This document shows, one piece after another, positions 47,579 to 56,645 of a stretch of 64,000 bases of DNA. Each line of letters opens with the position of its first letter. Position 1 is the first letter of the stretch. The position numbers were made by a program, and so were the translations under genes. The notes under the pieces are model-generated. The model did no database searches and had not been told where the DNA came from. It saw nothing but the letters and a program-made list of their open reading frames with translations. Source of the stretch: Amycolatopsis sp. WAC 01376 (GTDB lineage: Bacteria; Actinomycetota; Actinomycetes; Mycobacteriales; Pseudonocardiaceae); contig NZ_QHKL01000003.1 in the NCBI RefSeq assembly GCF_003947415.1, positions 620,001 through 684,000 on the forward strand. The letters are read 5' to 3'.

Positions 47579-48610
47579 TCCTTCGTCCCGGATCTGGTCA
47601 AGATCCTCATCTTCGCGGTGGTGACCGTGCTGCTCACCGCGATCCTCGGCGCCACCATCGCGAACACCAACTTCGGTGAGACCTCCGGCTACACGGCCAA
47701 GTTCACCGACGCGTCCGGGCTCAAGGAGGGCGACGACGTCCGCATCGTCGGCGTCAAGGTCGGGCAGGTCGCCAGGATCGAGGTCGAGGAGGGCGACCGC
47801 AGCTTCGCGCAGGTCCACTTCGACGTCCAGACCTCGCATCGGCTGCCCGCGTCGGTGACCGCGACCATCAAGTACCGCAACCTGGTCGGCCAGCGGTATC
47901 TCTCGCTCGGCACGGACATCGGCGACGAGAAGTCGTTGCCGCGCGGCGGGGTCATCCCGCCCGAGCGCACCAAACCGGCGCTGAACCTGACCGTGCTGTT
48001 CAACGGGTTCAAACCGCTCTTCCGCGCGCTGAACCCCGAGGACGTCAACAAACTGTCCTACGAGATCATCCAGGTCTTCCAGGGCGAGGGCGGCACGATC
48101 ACCAGCCTGCTCGCGCACACCGCGTCGGTCACGTCGGCCATCGCGGGCAAGGACAAGATCATCGGTGACGTCATCGCGAACCTCAACACGGTGCTCGGCA
48201 CGGTCGAGAAGCGGTCGCCGGAGCTGGGCGAGCTGATCGACCAGACCCAGCGGCTCGTCACCGGGCTGGACGAGCAGCGGCAGCCGATCGGGGAGGCGGT
48301 CAAGGCGCTGGGCGACCTCACCGTCGCCACCACCGGCCTGCTCGCCGACGCGCGGCCGGCGCTCAAGGAAGACGTCGCGCAGCTCGGCGCGCTGTCGCAG
48401 AACCTCGGCGACTCGGAACAGCTGCTCGACCATCTCCTGCAGGTGCTGCCGGGCAACCTGCAGAAGTTCACCAGGACGCTGAGCTACGGCAGCTGGTTCA
48501 ACTACTACCTGTGCGGGATCTCCGGCAGCATCGGCATCAAGTCGCTCAACATCGAACTGCCGATCACGCCGCTGCCCGGCACGCAGCGACCGGAGAGGTG
48601 CGGGCCGTGA
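47573..48610 (+). CDS. mce4B: Mce4B
   Basis: 345 residues: N-terminal membrane helix (about residues 9-29), MCE domain (SGLKEGDDVRIVGVKVGQVARIE, about 40-115) and a helical tail ending with a conserved cysteine region (NYYLCGISGSIG...ERCGP). ATG 47573 has a GGCGGGAGGGCGG Shine-Dalgarno region. The stop overlaps mce4C (GTGA). It forms one ring position of the heterohexameric Mce4 assembly. Confidence 0.92.
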   Translation: MRSFVPDLVKILIFAVVTVLLTAILGATIANTNFGETSGYTAKFTDASGLKEGDDVRIVGVKVGQVARIEVEEGDRSFAQVHFDVQTSHRLPASVTATIKYRNLVGQRYLSLGTDIGDEKSLPRGGVIPPERTKPALNLTVLFNGFKPLFRALNPEDVNKLSYEIIQVFQGEGGTITSLLAHTASVTSAIAGKDKIIGDVIANLNTVLGTVEKRSPELGELIDQTQRLVTGLDEQRQPIGEAVKALGDLTVATTGLLADARPALKEDVAQLGALSQNLGDSEQLLDHLLQVLPGNLQKFTRTLSYGSWFNYYLCGISGSIGIKSLNIELPITPLPGTQRPERCGP

Positions 48611-49638
48611 AGCCGCTCAAGGAACGCAACCAGGCCCTGGTCGGCGGCGTGACGCTCATCCTGATCGTGCTGATCACGGCGACGACGTACTTCTCCGACC
48701 GGATCCCGTTGTTCGGCAGCGGGACGACGTACTCCGCGTACTTCGGCGAGTCGGCGGGGCTGTCGCCGGACAACGAGGTCCAGGTCGCCGGGGTCAAGGT
48801 CGGCCAGGTCAGCTCCGTGGAGCTGGCGGGCAAGAAGGTGCTGGTGAAGTTCCGGGTCTCCGGCGTCAGGGTCGGCGACGCGACCGCCGCGTCGATCGAG
48901 ATCAAGACGCTGCTGGGGGAGAAGTTCCTCGCGCTGACCCCGAAGGGCAAGGCGAACCAGGATCCGAACACCACCATCGGGCTCGACCGCACGCGGACGC
49001 CGTTCGAACTGCAGGACGCGTTCCAGGAGCTGTCGGGCACCGTCGGCGAGATCGACACGGCGCAGCTGGCGTCGAGTTTCACCGTCCTTTCCGACGCGCT
49101 CAAGGACAGCCCGCAGTACCTCAAGGACGCGCTGAGCGGCCTGTCTTCCTTGTCCAAGACGGTGTCCTCACGCGACGGTGACCTGAAGACGTTGCTGGCC
49201 AACACGAGCAAGGTGTCCAAGACGCTGTCCGACCGCAACGCCCAGCTGAAACGGATCCTCGACGACGGCAACCTCCTGCTCGCCGAACTGCAGAACCGGA
49301 AGGACGCGATCAGTACGTTGCTCAAGGGCACGCAACAGGTCTCCGCGCAGCTGTCCGGTCTCGTCGCCGACAACCGGCAACAGCTGAAGCCGACCCTCGA
49401 AAAGCTCGGCAAGGTCACCGACATCCTGCAGCGCAACCAGGACAACCTCAGCCGCAGCCTCGCGCTGATGGCGCCGTTCGCCCGCGTCGGCGCCAACGCG
49501 ACCGGCAACGGGCGCTGGTTCGAGGGATACCTGTGCGGGCTGCTGCCGCCGACGATCATCGCGGGCGCGTTCCAGGTCAACCCGGAGGGCTGCACCCCGC
49601 CGATCGCGGCACCGAACCAGGGGGTGGGCGGACGATGA
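48607..49638 (+). CDS. mce4C: Mce4C
   Basis: 343 residues: a membrane helix at about residues 11-29, MCE domain (SPDNEVQVAGVKVGQVSSVEL) and a long helical needle-like region rich in leucine and serine (SGLSSLSKTVSSRDGDLK in outline). The C-terminus has a conserved cysteine pair (GYLCGLLPP, PEGCTPP). GTG 48607 overlaps the mce4B stop, and its stop overlaps mce4D (ATGA). Confidence 0.92.
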   Translation: MKPLKERNQALVGGVTLILIVLITATTYFSDRIPLFGSGTTYSAYFGESAGLSPDNEVQVAGVKVGQVSSVELAGKKVLVKFRVSGVRVGDATAASIEIKTLLGEKFLALTPKGKANQDPNTTIGLDRTRTPFELQDAFQELSGTVGEIDTAQLASSFTVLSDALKDSPQYLKDALSGLSSLSKTVSSRDGDLKTLLANTSKVSKTLSDRNAQLKRILDDGNLLLAELQNRKDAISTLLKGTQQVSAQLSGLVADNRQQLKPTLEKLGKVTDILQRNQDNLSRSLALMAPFARVGANATGNGRWFEGYLCGLLPPTIIAGAFQVNPEGCTPPIAAPNQGVGGR

Positions 49639-50816
49639 GCACCCGATCCCGCACGCTGTACGACTGGATCGCGTTCGCCTGCGTCCTCGTGCTGCTCCTG
49701 ACCGCCGGGCTGTGGCTGGTGTTCAAGGAACCCGGCGGCACCCGGATCAGCGCCTACTTCGGGAAGACGGTCGGGCTCTACGCGGGTTCGTCGGTCCGGG
49801 TGCTCGGGGTGAAGGTCGGGGAGATCACCGGCGTCACGCCGCAGGGTGAGGCGGTCCGGGTCGACATGCGGATCGACGGCGACACCCCGATCCCGGCCGA
49901 CGCGGGCGCCGGCGTCGTCGCGCCGAGCCTGGTCAGCGACCGGTACGTCCAGCTGACCCCGGCGTACGAGAGCGGTCCCGAAATGGCGTCGGACACGGTG
50001 ATCGCCAAGGAGAAGACGGCGACGCCCGCCGAACTCGACGACCTCTACACCAGTCTCGACAAGCTCTCGACCAGCCTCGGACCCAACGGTGCCAACAAGA
50101 ACGGCGCGCTGTCCGACGTGCTCGACACCGCGGCCGCGAACCTCGACGGCAACGGGAAGAACCTCAACACCACGGTGACGCGGCTGTCCGAACTGGCCAA
50201 GACCCTGGACAGCTCCAAAGGCGACCTGTTCGCCACGGTGCAGAACCTGAACTCCTTCACCGGTGCGCTCGCCGAAAGCGACAAGCAGCTCAACGAGTTC
50301 TACCGCCGCGCCGCGGACGTCAGTGGCTTCCTGGCCGCCGATTCCGCCGACGTGGGTGCCGCGCTGAACTCACTGGCGACGGCGATGGGCGACGTCGAGA
50401 AGTTCGTCGCGGAGAACAAGGACCTGCTTTCATCCAATGTGGACAAACTGGCGGGCCTGACGAAGGTGCTCGTGGACCAGCGGGCCTCGCTCGCCGAGGT
50501 GATCGACATCGCGCCGACCGGGGCGACCAACTTCATCAACTCCTACGACGCGGCATCCGGCACGATCGCGGTGCGGGACAACCTGAACGAGCTGACGCAT
50601 CCGCCGATCCTGACCGTGTGCCGCCTGATCAGCGCGAGTACGCCGAAGCCGATCCCGGACGCGCTGGGCAACATCTGCAAACAGCTCGCGCCCGTCCTCG
50701 ACGGCACGCTGAAACTCCCGTCGGTGCCGCAGGTGCTGGCCTCATTGCAGAGCGGTGAGCTGCCACCGCTGCCGCTCCCGCTCGTCGACGTCATGACCAA
50801 GGGGCTCCCGAAATGA
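49635..50816 (+). CDS. mce4D: Mce4D
   Basis: 393 residues: a membrane helix at about residues 10-29, MCE domain (YAGSSVRVLGVKVGEITGV) and an extended helical region, ending in a proline/leucine-rich tail (GELPPLPLPLVDVM). Two cysteines near the end (TVCRLI, GNICKQL) may form a disulfide. It starts and ends in 4-bp overlaps with its neighbours. Confidence 0.92.
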   Translation: MSTRSRTLYDWIAFACVLVLLLTAGLWLVFKEPGGTRISAYFGKTVGLYAGSSVRVLGVKVGEITGVTPQGEAVRVDMRIDGDTPIPADAGAGVVAPSLVSDRYVQLTPAYESGPEMASDTVIAKEKTATPAELDDLYTSLDKLSTSLGPNGANKNGALSDVLDTAAANLDGNGKNLNTTVTRLSELAKTLDSSKGDLFATVQNLNSFTGALAESDKQLNEFYRRAADVSGFLAADSADVGAALNSLATAMGDVEKFVAENKDLLSSNVDKLAGLTKVLVDQRASLAEVIDIAPTGATNFINSYDAASGTIAVRDNLNELTHPPILTVCRLISASTPKPIPDALGNICKQLAPVLDGTLKLPSVPQVLASLQSGELPPLPLPLVDVMTKGLPK

Positions 50817-52018
50817 AGCGGCAACGGCAGCGGATCGCGGGCGTGATGGCGGGTGTCCTGGTGCTGGCCGGATGCAGTGACGGCGGCTTTTCCGGGCTGT
50901 ACAACACTCCCTTGCCGGGCGGCGCGGATCTCGGCGACCATCCGTACCGGCTCTCCGCGCAGTTCTCCGACGTCCTCGACCTCGTGCCGCAGGCGAGTGT
51001 GAAGGTCAACGACGTCCCGGTCGGGCGGGTCGAGAAGATCGACCTCGCGCCGGACACGCGATCGGCGTGGGTGAGCATGGTCGTCAACGGCGACATCGCG
51101 CTGCCCGCGAACGCGCGTGCCGAGCTGCGGCAGTCGAGTCTGCTGGGGGAGAAGTTCGTCGACCTGCACGCTCCCGAAAAACCCGAAGGAGCGCTCGCCG
51201 AGGGCGCGAAGATCCCGCTGGACCGCACGAACCGCAACCCCGAGGTCGAAGAGGTCCTCGGCGCGCTTTCCCTGCTCCTCAACGGCGGCGGGGTCGAGCA
51301 GATCCAGAAGATCAGCCACGAACTCAACGAGGCGCTCACCGGCAACGAGGCAGAGGTGCGCTCACTGCTGTCCCAAGTGGACAAGCTGGCCACCGAACTC
51401 GACGGGCACAAGGGTGAGATCCTGCGTGCCATCGACGGCCTCGACAAACTCTCCAAAACCCTGGTCGGCCAGACACAGAATCTCACGAACGCGCTCGACA
51501 ATCTTTCGCCGGGGCTCAAGGTCGTGACCGAGCAACGGGATCAGCTCGTCGGCATGCTGCAGTCGCTGAACACGCTGTCCGGGGTGGCGACCGAAACGAT
51601 CAAGGCGAGCAAGGACACGCTGGTGGCGAACCTGCGCGCGTTGCAGCCGACACTGAAGAAACTGACCGAGGCCGGCCAGGACCTGCCGACGGCGCTGCGG
51701 ATCCTGCTCACCTATCCGTTCCCGGACTACGCGGGCAACGTGATCAAGGGCGACTACGCGAACGTCGAAGCGAAGATCGACCTGAACCTGGACACGTTCC
51801 TGGAGAACATGAACAACTCGTCGCAGCCGATCATCCAGCTGCCCGGCACCCAGGGCACCGGCACCCCCGGCACGATCCCGTTCAACAACGGTGCCGCGCC
51901 GCCGGTGCTGCCGCTGCCCGCCGGCGATCTCCCGCAGACTCCCCAGACACCCCAAGGGGACGTGCTGGGCGGCGTGCTCGGCGGGATCCTCGGACCGCTG
52001 CTGGGAGGTGGCCGGTGA
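50813..52018 (+). CDS. mce4E: Mce4E lipoprotein
   Basis: 401 residues with a lipoprotein signal: basic start MKRQRQR, hydrophobic stretch and lipobox VLAGC with the lipidated Cys21. MceE is the lipoprotein member of each mce set (LprN in mycobacteria). An MCE domain (ASVKVNDVPVGRVEKI) and helical region follow, with a low-complexity proline/glycine C-terminus. It is coupled to mce4D and mce4F by ATGA and GTGA overlaps. Confidence 0.93.
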   Translation: MKRQRQRIAGVMAGVLVLAGCSDGGFSGLYNTPLPGGADLGDHPYRLSAQFSDVLDLVPQASVKVNDVPVGRVEKIDLAPDTRSAWVSMVVNGDIALPANARAELRQSSLLGEKFVDLHAPEKPEGALAEGAKIPLDRTNRNPEVEEVLGALSLLLNGGGVEQIQKISHELNEALTGNEAEVRSLLSQVDKLATELDGHKGEILRAIDGLDKLSKTLVGQTQNLTNALDNLSPGLKVVTEQRDQLVGMLQSLNTLSGVATETIKASKDTLVANLRALQPTLKKLTEAGQDLPTALRILLTYPFPDYAGNVIKGDYANVEAKIDLNLDTFLENMNNSSQPIIQLPGTQGTGTPGTIPFNNGAAPPVLPLPAGDLPQTPQTPQGDVLGGVLGGILGPLLGGGR

Positions 52019-53250
52019 TCACCCGCAAGACCAAGATCAAGATGGCGGTGTTCATCGTCATCGCGGTGGTTTCGGTCGTCTACGCGGGCGGCAAGTACGC
52101 CGGGCTGGACCGGCTCTTCGGCACTCGCGGCTACCTCGTCACCGCCCAGCTCGCGGACTCCGGCGGGATCTTCGTCAACGCCGAGGTCTCCTATCGCGGG
52201 GTCGCGGTCGGCAAGGTCGCCTCGATGACGCTCACCGAGCACGGAATCGACCTCGGCCTCGACATCGACGAGGGAGCGCCGAAGATCCCCGCGGACACCA
52301 AGGCGGCGGTCGCGAACCGGTCGGCTGTGGGGGAGCAGTACGTCGATCTGCTGCCCATGCACGAAAACGGGCCCTACCTGGCCGAGGGATCGGTCATCAA
52401 ACGGGACAAGACGTCGATCCCGCTCGCGCCGGACACCGTATTGTCCAATTTGGACAAATTGGTGTCGAGTGTGAAGCCGGAATCGTTGAAGACCGTCGTC
52501 GACGAGACGTACGAGGCGTTCGCCAACGCCGGTCCGGATCTGCGGCAGCTGCTGAACAGCACCGGTTCCCTCACCGCGACGGCGACGCAGTACCTGCCCG
52601 ACACCCAGGGCCTGCTCGCCAACTCGCGGACGGTGCTGGACACCCAGCGGCGGCAGGCGGACAACATCACCCAGTTCTCCAGCGGGCTCAAGACGATCGC
52701 GGCGCAGCTGAAGACGTCCGACCCGGATCTGCGGCGGGTGATCGACGAGGCGCCCAAGCTGAGCCGCCAGATCAGCGACGTGCTCGCGGTTTCCGGGACC
52801 GACCTCGGGGTGCTGTTCGCGAACACGCTCACCACCGCCCAGATCACCTCCGCCCGCACCGACGCGATCGAGGAACTCCTCGTCGCGTACCCGATCATCT
52901 CGGCCTTCTCGCGCTCGACGTCGCCGGACGGCACCGGTCACCTCGGCGTCGTGTTCAACTTCTTCGACCCGGCCTCGTGCACCAAGGGCTACGAGGGCAC
53001 GAAACAACGCCCCGCCAACGACACCACCGAGGCGCCGGTGAACACGCAGGCCTACTGCGCCGAGCCGCCGGGAAGTCCCACGGGTGTGCGAGGTTCGCAG
53101 AACGCCCCGTACGCCGGGAAGCCGCCCGCGGTCCCCGAGCGTCCGAAGCAGACCCCGCAGGCGGCCGAATCCGCTCAGCTGCCGGGCGTGCTGAGCCTGC
53201 TCACCGGATCCGCGCCGGGCGGGCTGGGCGCGTTGCTGGGTGGCAAGTAG
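52015..53250 (+). CDS. mce4F: Mce4F
   Basis: 411 residues: a membrane helix at about residues 8-26, MCE domain (GIFVNAEVSYRGVAVGKVASM) and a long helical tail with a cysteine pair (DPASCTKGYEG, AYCAEPPG). The last about 60 residues are proline/glycine-rich. GTG 52015 overlaps mce4E; the TAG stop shares its last base with the GTG start of the following Mce-associated gene. It is the last MCE-domain subunit in the ring. Confidence 0.92.
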   Translation: MITRKTKIKMAVFIVIAVVSVVYAGGKYAGLDRLFGTRGYLVTAQLADSGGIFVNAEVSYRGVAVGKVASMTLTEHGIDLGLDIDEGAPKIPADTKAAVANRSAVGEQYVDLLPMHENGPYLAEGSVIKRDKTSIPLAPDTVLSNLDKLVSSVKPESLKTVVDETYEAFANAGPDLRQLLNSTGSLTATATQYLPDTQGLLANSRTVLDTQRRQADNITQFSSGLKTIAAQLKTSDPDLRRVIDEAPKLSRQISDVLAVSGTDLGVLFANTLTTAQITSARTDAIEELLVAYPIISAFSRSTSPDGTGHLGVVFNFFDPASCTKGYEGTKQRPANDTTEAPVNTQAYCAEPPGSPTGVRGSQNAPYAGKPPAVPERPKQTPQAAESAQLPGVLSLLTGSAPGGLGALLGGK

Positions 53251-53738
53251 TGCTCACCCGTGCCCTCACCGTTTTCGCCGCGCTGGCGGTCTTCGCGGCC
53301 GCCTGGTTCGGCTGGTCGTGGTGGAGCGCCGCCAGGGACGACGGCCTTGCCCGCGGCAGGGAGCGCGAGGCCGTCCTGGCCGCCGCGTCCGGCCAGCTCG
53401 AGGTGCTCAACACGATCGACTACCGCAGCGGCGCCCAGGACGTCGACCGCTGGCTCGGCGTCACCACCGGACGCCTCGGCAAGGATCTCACCGGCGACCG
53501 GAAGGTCCAGATCGACCGCGCGACCACGAGCAAGACCGTCGCCACGGCCAAGCTCAAACAGGCCGCGGTCACCGAACTCGACGCCGGCGCCGGGACGGCA
53601 CGGCTGATGGCCGTGCTGGACGTGCGGGTCAGCACCGGCGGCGGATCGGCCGCGCCCAAGGTGAGCAGGCTGACCGTGGACTACCAGCGCGTCGAGGACG
53701 GCTGGAAGGTCAGCGCGGTACAGGCGGCGGGCTCGTGA
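53250..53738 (+). CDS. Mce-associated membrane protein (first)
   Basis: 162 residues: one membrane helix (about residues 5-25) and an NTF2-like outer domain (EVLNTIDYRSGAQDVDRWLGVTTGRLGKDL in outline; VDYQRVEDGWKVSAV). The pattern matches the Mce-associated proteins that end mce operons (Rv3493c-type) and stabilise Mce complexes. GTG 53250 makes a TAGTG junction with mce4F. The stop overlaps the second Mce-associated gene by 4 bp. Confidence 0.87.
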   Translation: MLTRALTVFAALAVFAAAWFGWSWWSAARDDGLARGREREAVLAAASGQLEVLNTIDYRSGAQDVDRWLGVTTGRLGKDLTGDRKVQIDRATTSKTVATAKLKQAAVTELDAGAGTARLMAVLDVRVSTGGGSAAPKVSRLTVDYQRVEDGWKVSAVQAAGS

Positions 53739-54229
53739 CCGGGCGCATCCCGCGGATCCTGATCGCGCTCATCGTGCTGGCCACCGGGTGCGCGGTGTGG
53801 TTCGGTCTCCAGGCGTCCTCGCTGGGCTCGGACGGCAACGCGGCGCTGGTGGACCGGGCCGCCACGGCCGAGGTCGCGGACCAGGTCGGCGCCGGGGTCA
53901 AGGCGGTCTTCTCCTACGACTACAGCAACCTCGCGCGGACCGAACGGGCCGCGGCCGACGTGCTCACCGGGGAGGCGACCAGGCAGTACCGGGATCAGTT
54001 CGCTTCGGCGCGGAAACGGGCCGAAGAGCAGAAGCTCGTGCGCACCACGACGGTCCGATCGCTCGGTGTCCGGTCCCTGCGCGGAGAGCAGGCCGAAGTG
54101 CTGTTGTTCCTCGACCAGCAGACGCTCACTCCCGGTGGAGCCGCTCCGCAATCGTCGGTTTCCCAGCTTTCGGTCACCGCTGTCCGGATCGACGGCCGGT
54201 GGAAGATCTCGCAACTCACCCCGCTGTGA
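53735..54229 (+). CDS. Mce-associated membrane protein (second)
   Basis: 164 residues: one membrane helix (about residues 6-24) and an NTF2-like domain (AVFSYDYSNLARTERAAADVLTGEATRQYRDQF in outline; VTAVRIDGRWKISQL). It is the partner of the preceding protein and the last gene of the mce4 operon (Rv3492c position). The stop abuts that of the convergent lipoprotein gene with no intervening base. Confidence 0.87.
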   Translation: MTGRIPRILIALIVLATGCAVWFGLQASSLGSDGNAALVDRAATAEVADQVGAGVKAVFSYDYSNLARTERAAADVLTGEATRQYRDQFASARKRAEEQKLVRTTTVRSLGVRSLRGEQAEVLLFLDQQTLTPGGAAPQSSVSQLSVTAVRIDGRWKISQLTPL

Positions 54230-54733
54230 TCACGAGACACGTTTCATGTTCGCCCCGGAGATCGCGCCACCGGAAACGGTGTAGGAACCGGAAAAAGTAC
54301 GCAGTGAACCATCGGTCTGGCGCGCCGAAAGATGGACGTGCACGGTGTTCCCGCTCTCGCCCGTCACGGTGAGGGCCGCCCAGGAAGTCGTCGCGAATCC
54401 CTTGACGTAGGAGGCATAAGCGCCGCCTTTCGCCAGCCGCTGCCCGCCGAGATTCCACGCGGTGGGGAAATCACGCCGGTTGAGCGCGTCGTAGTACGCG
54501 ATCACCGTTCGCGCCACGGAAACCGCCGGTGCGGGATAGACCGTCTGTGTCGCGGGTGGTGCGACATAAACCGTCTGGGGCGGGACCGCGATCGCGGGTG
54601 GCTGGATCACGATCGTGGTCGGCGGAGCGGCCACCGCGACGGCCGGAGCCGCCGTTCCCTGCTGGGGTACCGCGCACGCGGCCAGCGCACCCGCCGCCAT
54701 CAGCGTCACCGCCGCCCGATTCATCGTTCCCAT
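54230..54733 (-). CDS. Putative lipoprotein with proline/valine-rich linker
   Basis: 167 residues with lipobox ALAAC at Cys20, a linker of about 50 residues rich in Ala, Pro, Val and Thr (IVIQPPAIAVPPQTVYVAPP) and an NTF2-like C-terminal domain (TVIAYYDALNRRDFPTAWNLGG; WAALTVTGES). It would sit on the outer face of the membrane. ATG 54733 follows GGGGAG at good spacing. It converges on the mce4 operon with no spacer. The family is unassigned; the NTF2-like domain resembles that of the Mce-associated proteins, so it might also serve the Mce complex. Confidence 0.7.
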   Translation of the reverse strand: MGTMNRAAVTLMAAGALAACAVPQQGTAAPAVAVAAPPTTIVIQPPAIAVPPQTVYVAPPATQTVYPAPAVSVARTVIAYYDALNRRDFPTAWNLGGQRLAKGGAYASYVKGFATTSWAALTVTGESGNTVHVHLSARQTDGSLRTFSGSYTVSGGAISGANMKRVS

Positions 54734-54910
54734 TTCTCTCCCCTTTTCCTCGTGCCACCGAGAATGCGGGAAACAATGGACGCGCCACTAGGGGATTCGG
54801 ACTCGTTACGAATGCTGAAAAACACGCCGTAACCGTTATCGGATCTTGGGCGCGCGGGCCGGAAGCCACCCTCGTCTCACGCCGGATCAGCGCCGGGTTT
54901 AGCGTTAGGC

Positions 54911-56155
54911 ATGACCACTGCACCTGTCGATGTCGAGAGCGCCCGCCGCGACTACGCGGCCCTCGTCGACCGTGGCCTCTCCCTGGACATCACCCGCGGC
55001 AAGCCGTCCCCTCGCCAGCTGGACCTCGCCGACGGGCTGCTCGCCCTGCCCGGAGACGTGCGCAAAGCCGAGGACGGCACGGACGTCCGCAACTACGGCG
55101 GCCTCAAGGGCCTGCCCGAGCTCCGCCGCATCTTCGCCGGACCGCTGCAGGTCCCGGCCGAGCAGCTGCTGGCCGCGGGCAACTCCAGCCTGGAGCTCAT
55201 GCACGACTCGATCGTGCAGGCCTTCCTCAGCAAGCTCCCCGGCGCCGAGCGTCGCTGGGCCGACGAGCCGAGCGTCAAGTTCCTGTGCCCCGTGCCGGGC
55301 TACGACCGTCACTTCGCGCTGGCGGAGCGCTTCGGGATCGAGCTGATCCAGGTGCCGCTCACCGAGACCGGCCCGAACATGGGCTTCGTCGAGCGTCTCG
55401 TCGCCGAGGACGCCGCGATCAAGGGCATCTGGTGCGTGCCGAAGTACAGCAACCCGACCGGCGTCACCTACAGCGACGACACCGTGCGCCGCCTGGCGAC
55501 GATGGTCACGGCCGCCCCGGATTTCCGGATCTTCTGGGACAACGCCTACGCCGTGCACCACCTCACCGAGGACGAGGCGCGGCTGGCGGACCTGCTCGCG
55601 CTGGCCACCGAGGCGGGCAACGCCGACCGCGTGTTCGTCTTCGGCTCCACCTCGAAGGTCACCTACGCGGGTGGCGGCGTCGGCTTCTTCGGCGCCTCCG
55701 AGGCCAACCTGGCCTGGTGGACCGGCCTCATCGGCAAGCGGACCATCGGCCCGGACAAGGTCAACCAGCTGCGGCACGCGCAGTTCCTGCGCGACGAGGA
55801 CGGCGTCCGCGAGCACATGCGCAAGCACGCCGAGCTCATCGGGCCGAAGTTCGCGGCCGTCGACGAGATCCTCACCAAGGAACTGGGCGAATCGGGCCTC
55901 GCGTCCTGGACCAAGCCGACCGGCGGGTACTTCATCTCGCTGACCGTGCCGCCGGGGACCGCCAAGGAGGTCGTGCGGCTGGCCAAGGAGGCGGGTATCG
56001 CCCTGACCCCGGCCGGCGCGACCCACCCGTACGGCGACGACCCCGAGGACGCCGTCATCCGCATCGCGCCGACGTACCCCGAGCTGGCCGAAGTCGAAGA
56101 GGCCATCCGCGGGCTCGCCGTCTGTGTCCGCCTTGCCGCGGCGACGAAGAAGTAA
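54911..56155 (+). CDS. Aspartate aminotransferase (Rv3722c type, class I)
   Basis: 414 residues closely resembling the mycobacterial/corynebacterial aspartate aminotransferase subgroup of Rv3722c: LDITRGKPSPRQLDLADGLL, RNYGGLKGLPELRRIF, AGNSSLELMHDSIVQ, KFLCPVPGYDRHFA, FWDNAYAVHHL and the PLP-lysine region FGSTSKVTYAGGGVGFFG. It makes aspartate from oxaloacetate and glutamate, feeding nitrogen distribution. ATG 54911 lies 5-7 nt after a TAGCGT -10-like box, suggesting a leaderless mRNA. Its last 10 codons are duplicated about 650 bp downstream. Confidence 0.93.
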   Translation: MTTAPVDVESARRDYAALVDRGLSLDITRGKPSPRQLDLADGLLALPGDVRKAEDGTDVRNYGGLKGLPELRRIFAGPLQVPAEQLLAAGNSSLELMHDSIVQAFLSKLPGAERRWADEPSVKFLCPVPGYDRHFALAERFGIELIQVPLTETGPNMGFVERLVAEDAAIKGIWCVPKYSNPTGVTYSDDTVRRLATMVTAAPDFRIFWDNAYAVHHLTEDEARLADLLALATEAGNADRVFVFGSTSKVTYAGGGVGFFGASEANLAWWTGLIGKRTIGPDKVNQLRHAQFLRDEDGVREHMRKHAELIGPKFAAVDEILTKELGESGLASWTKPTGGYFISLTVPPGTAKEVVRLAKEAGIALTPAGATHPYGDDPEDAVIRIAPTYPELAEVEEAIRGLAVCVRLAAATKK

Positions 56156-56232
56156 GTAGCCGCAAGGCAAAGGTGACGGGTGGCTTAGGTACCTACGGCC
56201 GGTGCGCGGGTGGCGGTTTCGCGTGATTGAAC

Positions 56233-56370
56233 GGACGGCACACGTGGCGGGAGGGACGACACGCGTGACGGGCCGGACGACTCGTGGCGGAACCCGGCCG
56301 CGGTCGTGTCGTCCATCCCGTCACGTGTGTCGTCCGCTGGATCACGTGTGTCGTCCGGTCAGTCACGTGA
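56233..56370. repeat. 21-bp-period tandem array in two opposed halves
   Basis: The left half has three units starting at 56233, 56254 and 56275 (GGACGRCACRCGTGRCGGG-like). The right half has three units starting at 56320, 56341 and 56362 (RTCACGTGTGTCGTCC-like) in opposite orientation. Each unit contains a CACGTG-like core, sometimes degenerate. The exact 21-bp spacing equals two helical turns, so bound proteins would lie on one face of the DNA. Confidence 0.7.
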
Positions 56371-56501
56371 CATCGCCGGTCAAGTCTTGTGAGTGGTAAG
56401 GATGGTTAGGGCCAAGGGTGGCTTAGGTAGCTACGTGGGTTCCGGCTGCGGTTGATGCCAGGCTCGGTCAGGCGCTCACATGAGTGGTCGCGGTCGTGGG
56501 G

Positions 56502-56645
56502 ATGTCGTGAAGGGCCCCTTTGAGACGATGAAGGTCTCAAAGGGGCCCTTCACGACATCCGAGGTCAGGGGTAAGGCAAAGGTGGCATGGTCGGTGCCCG
56601 GGGGCGAGGGCTCCCTTCGTCGCATCAGACGCGGCGAAGGGAGCC
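56502..56645. terminator. Two hairpins downstream of the aminotransferase gene
   Basis: First: a perfect 26-bp stem, arms 56502-56527 (starting GATGTCGTGAAGGGCCCC) and 56535-56560, 7-nt loop. Second: a 15-bp stem with one mismatch, arms 56609-56623 (GGCTCCCTTCGTCGC) and 56631-56645. They lie in the 738-bp gap 56156-56893 and could end aminotransferase transcription, though they are about 350-490 bp beyond the stop codon. Confidence 0.6.

Noticed and set aside
56180..56435. TTAGGTACCTACG and TTAGGTAGCTACG considered as IdeR iron boxes
   Set aside because: They share only TTAGGT with the 19-bp iron box and lack its second half; they fit better as part of the local repeat block.
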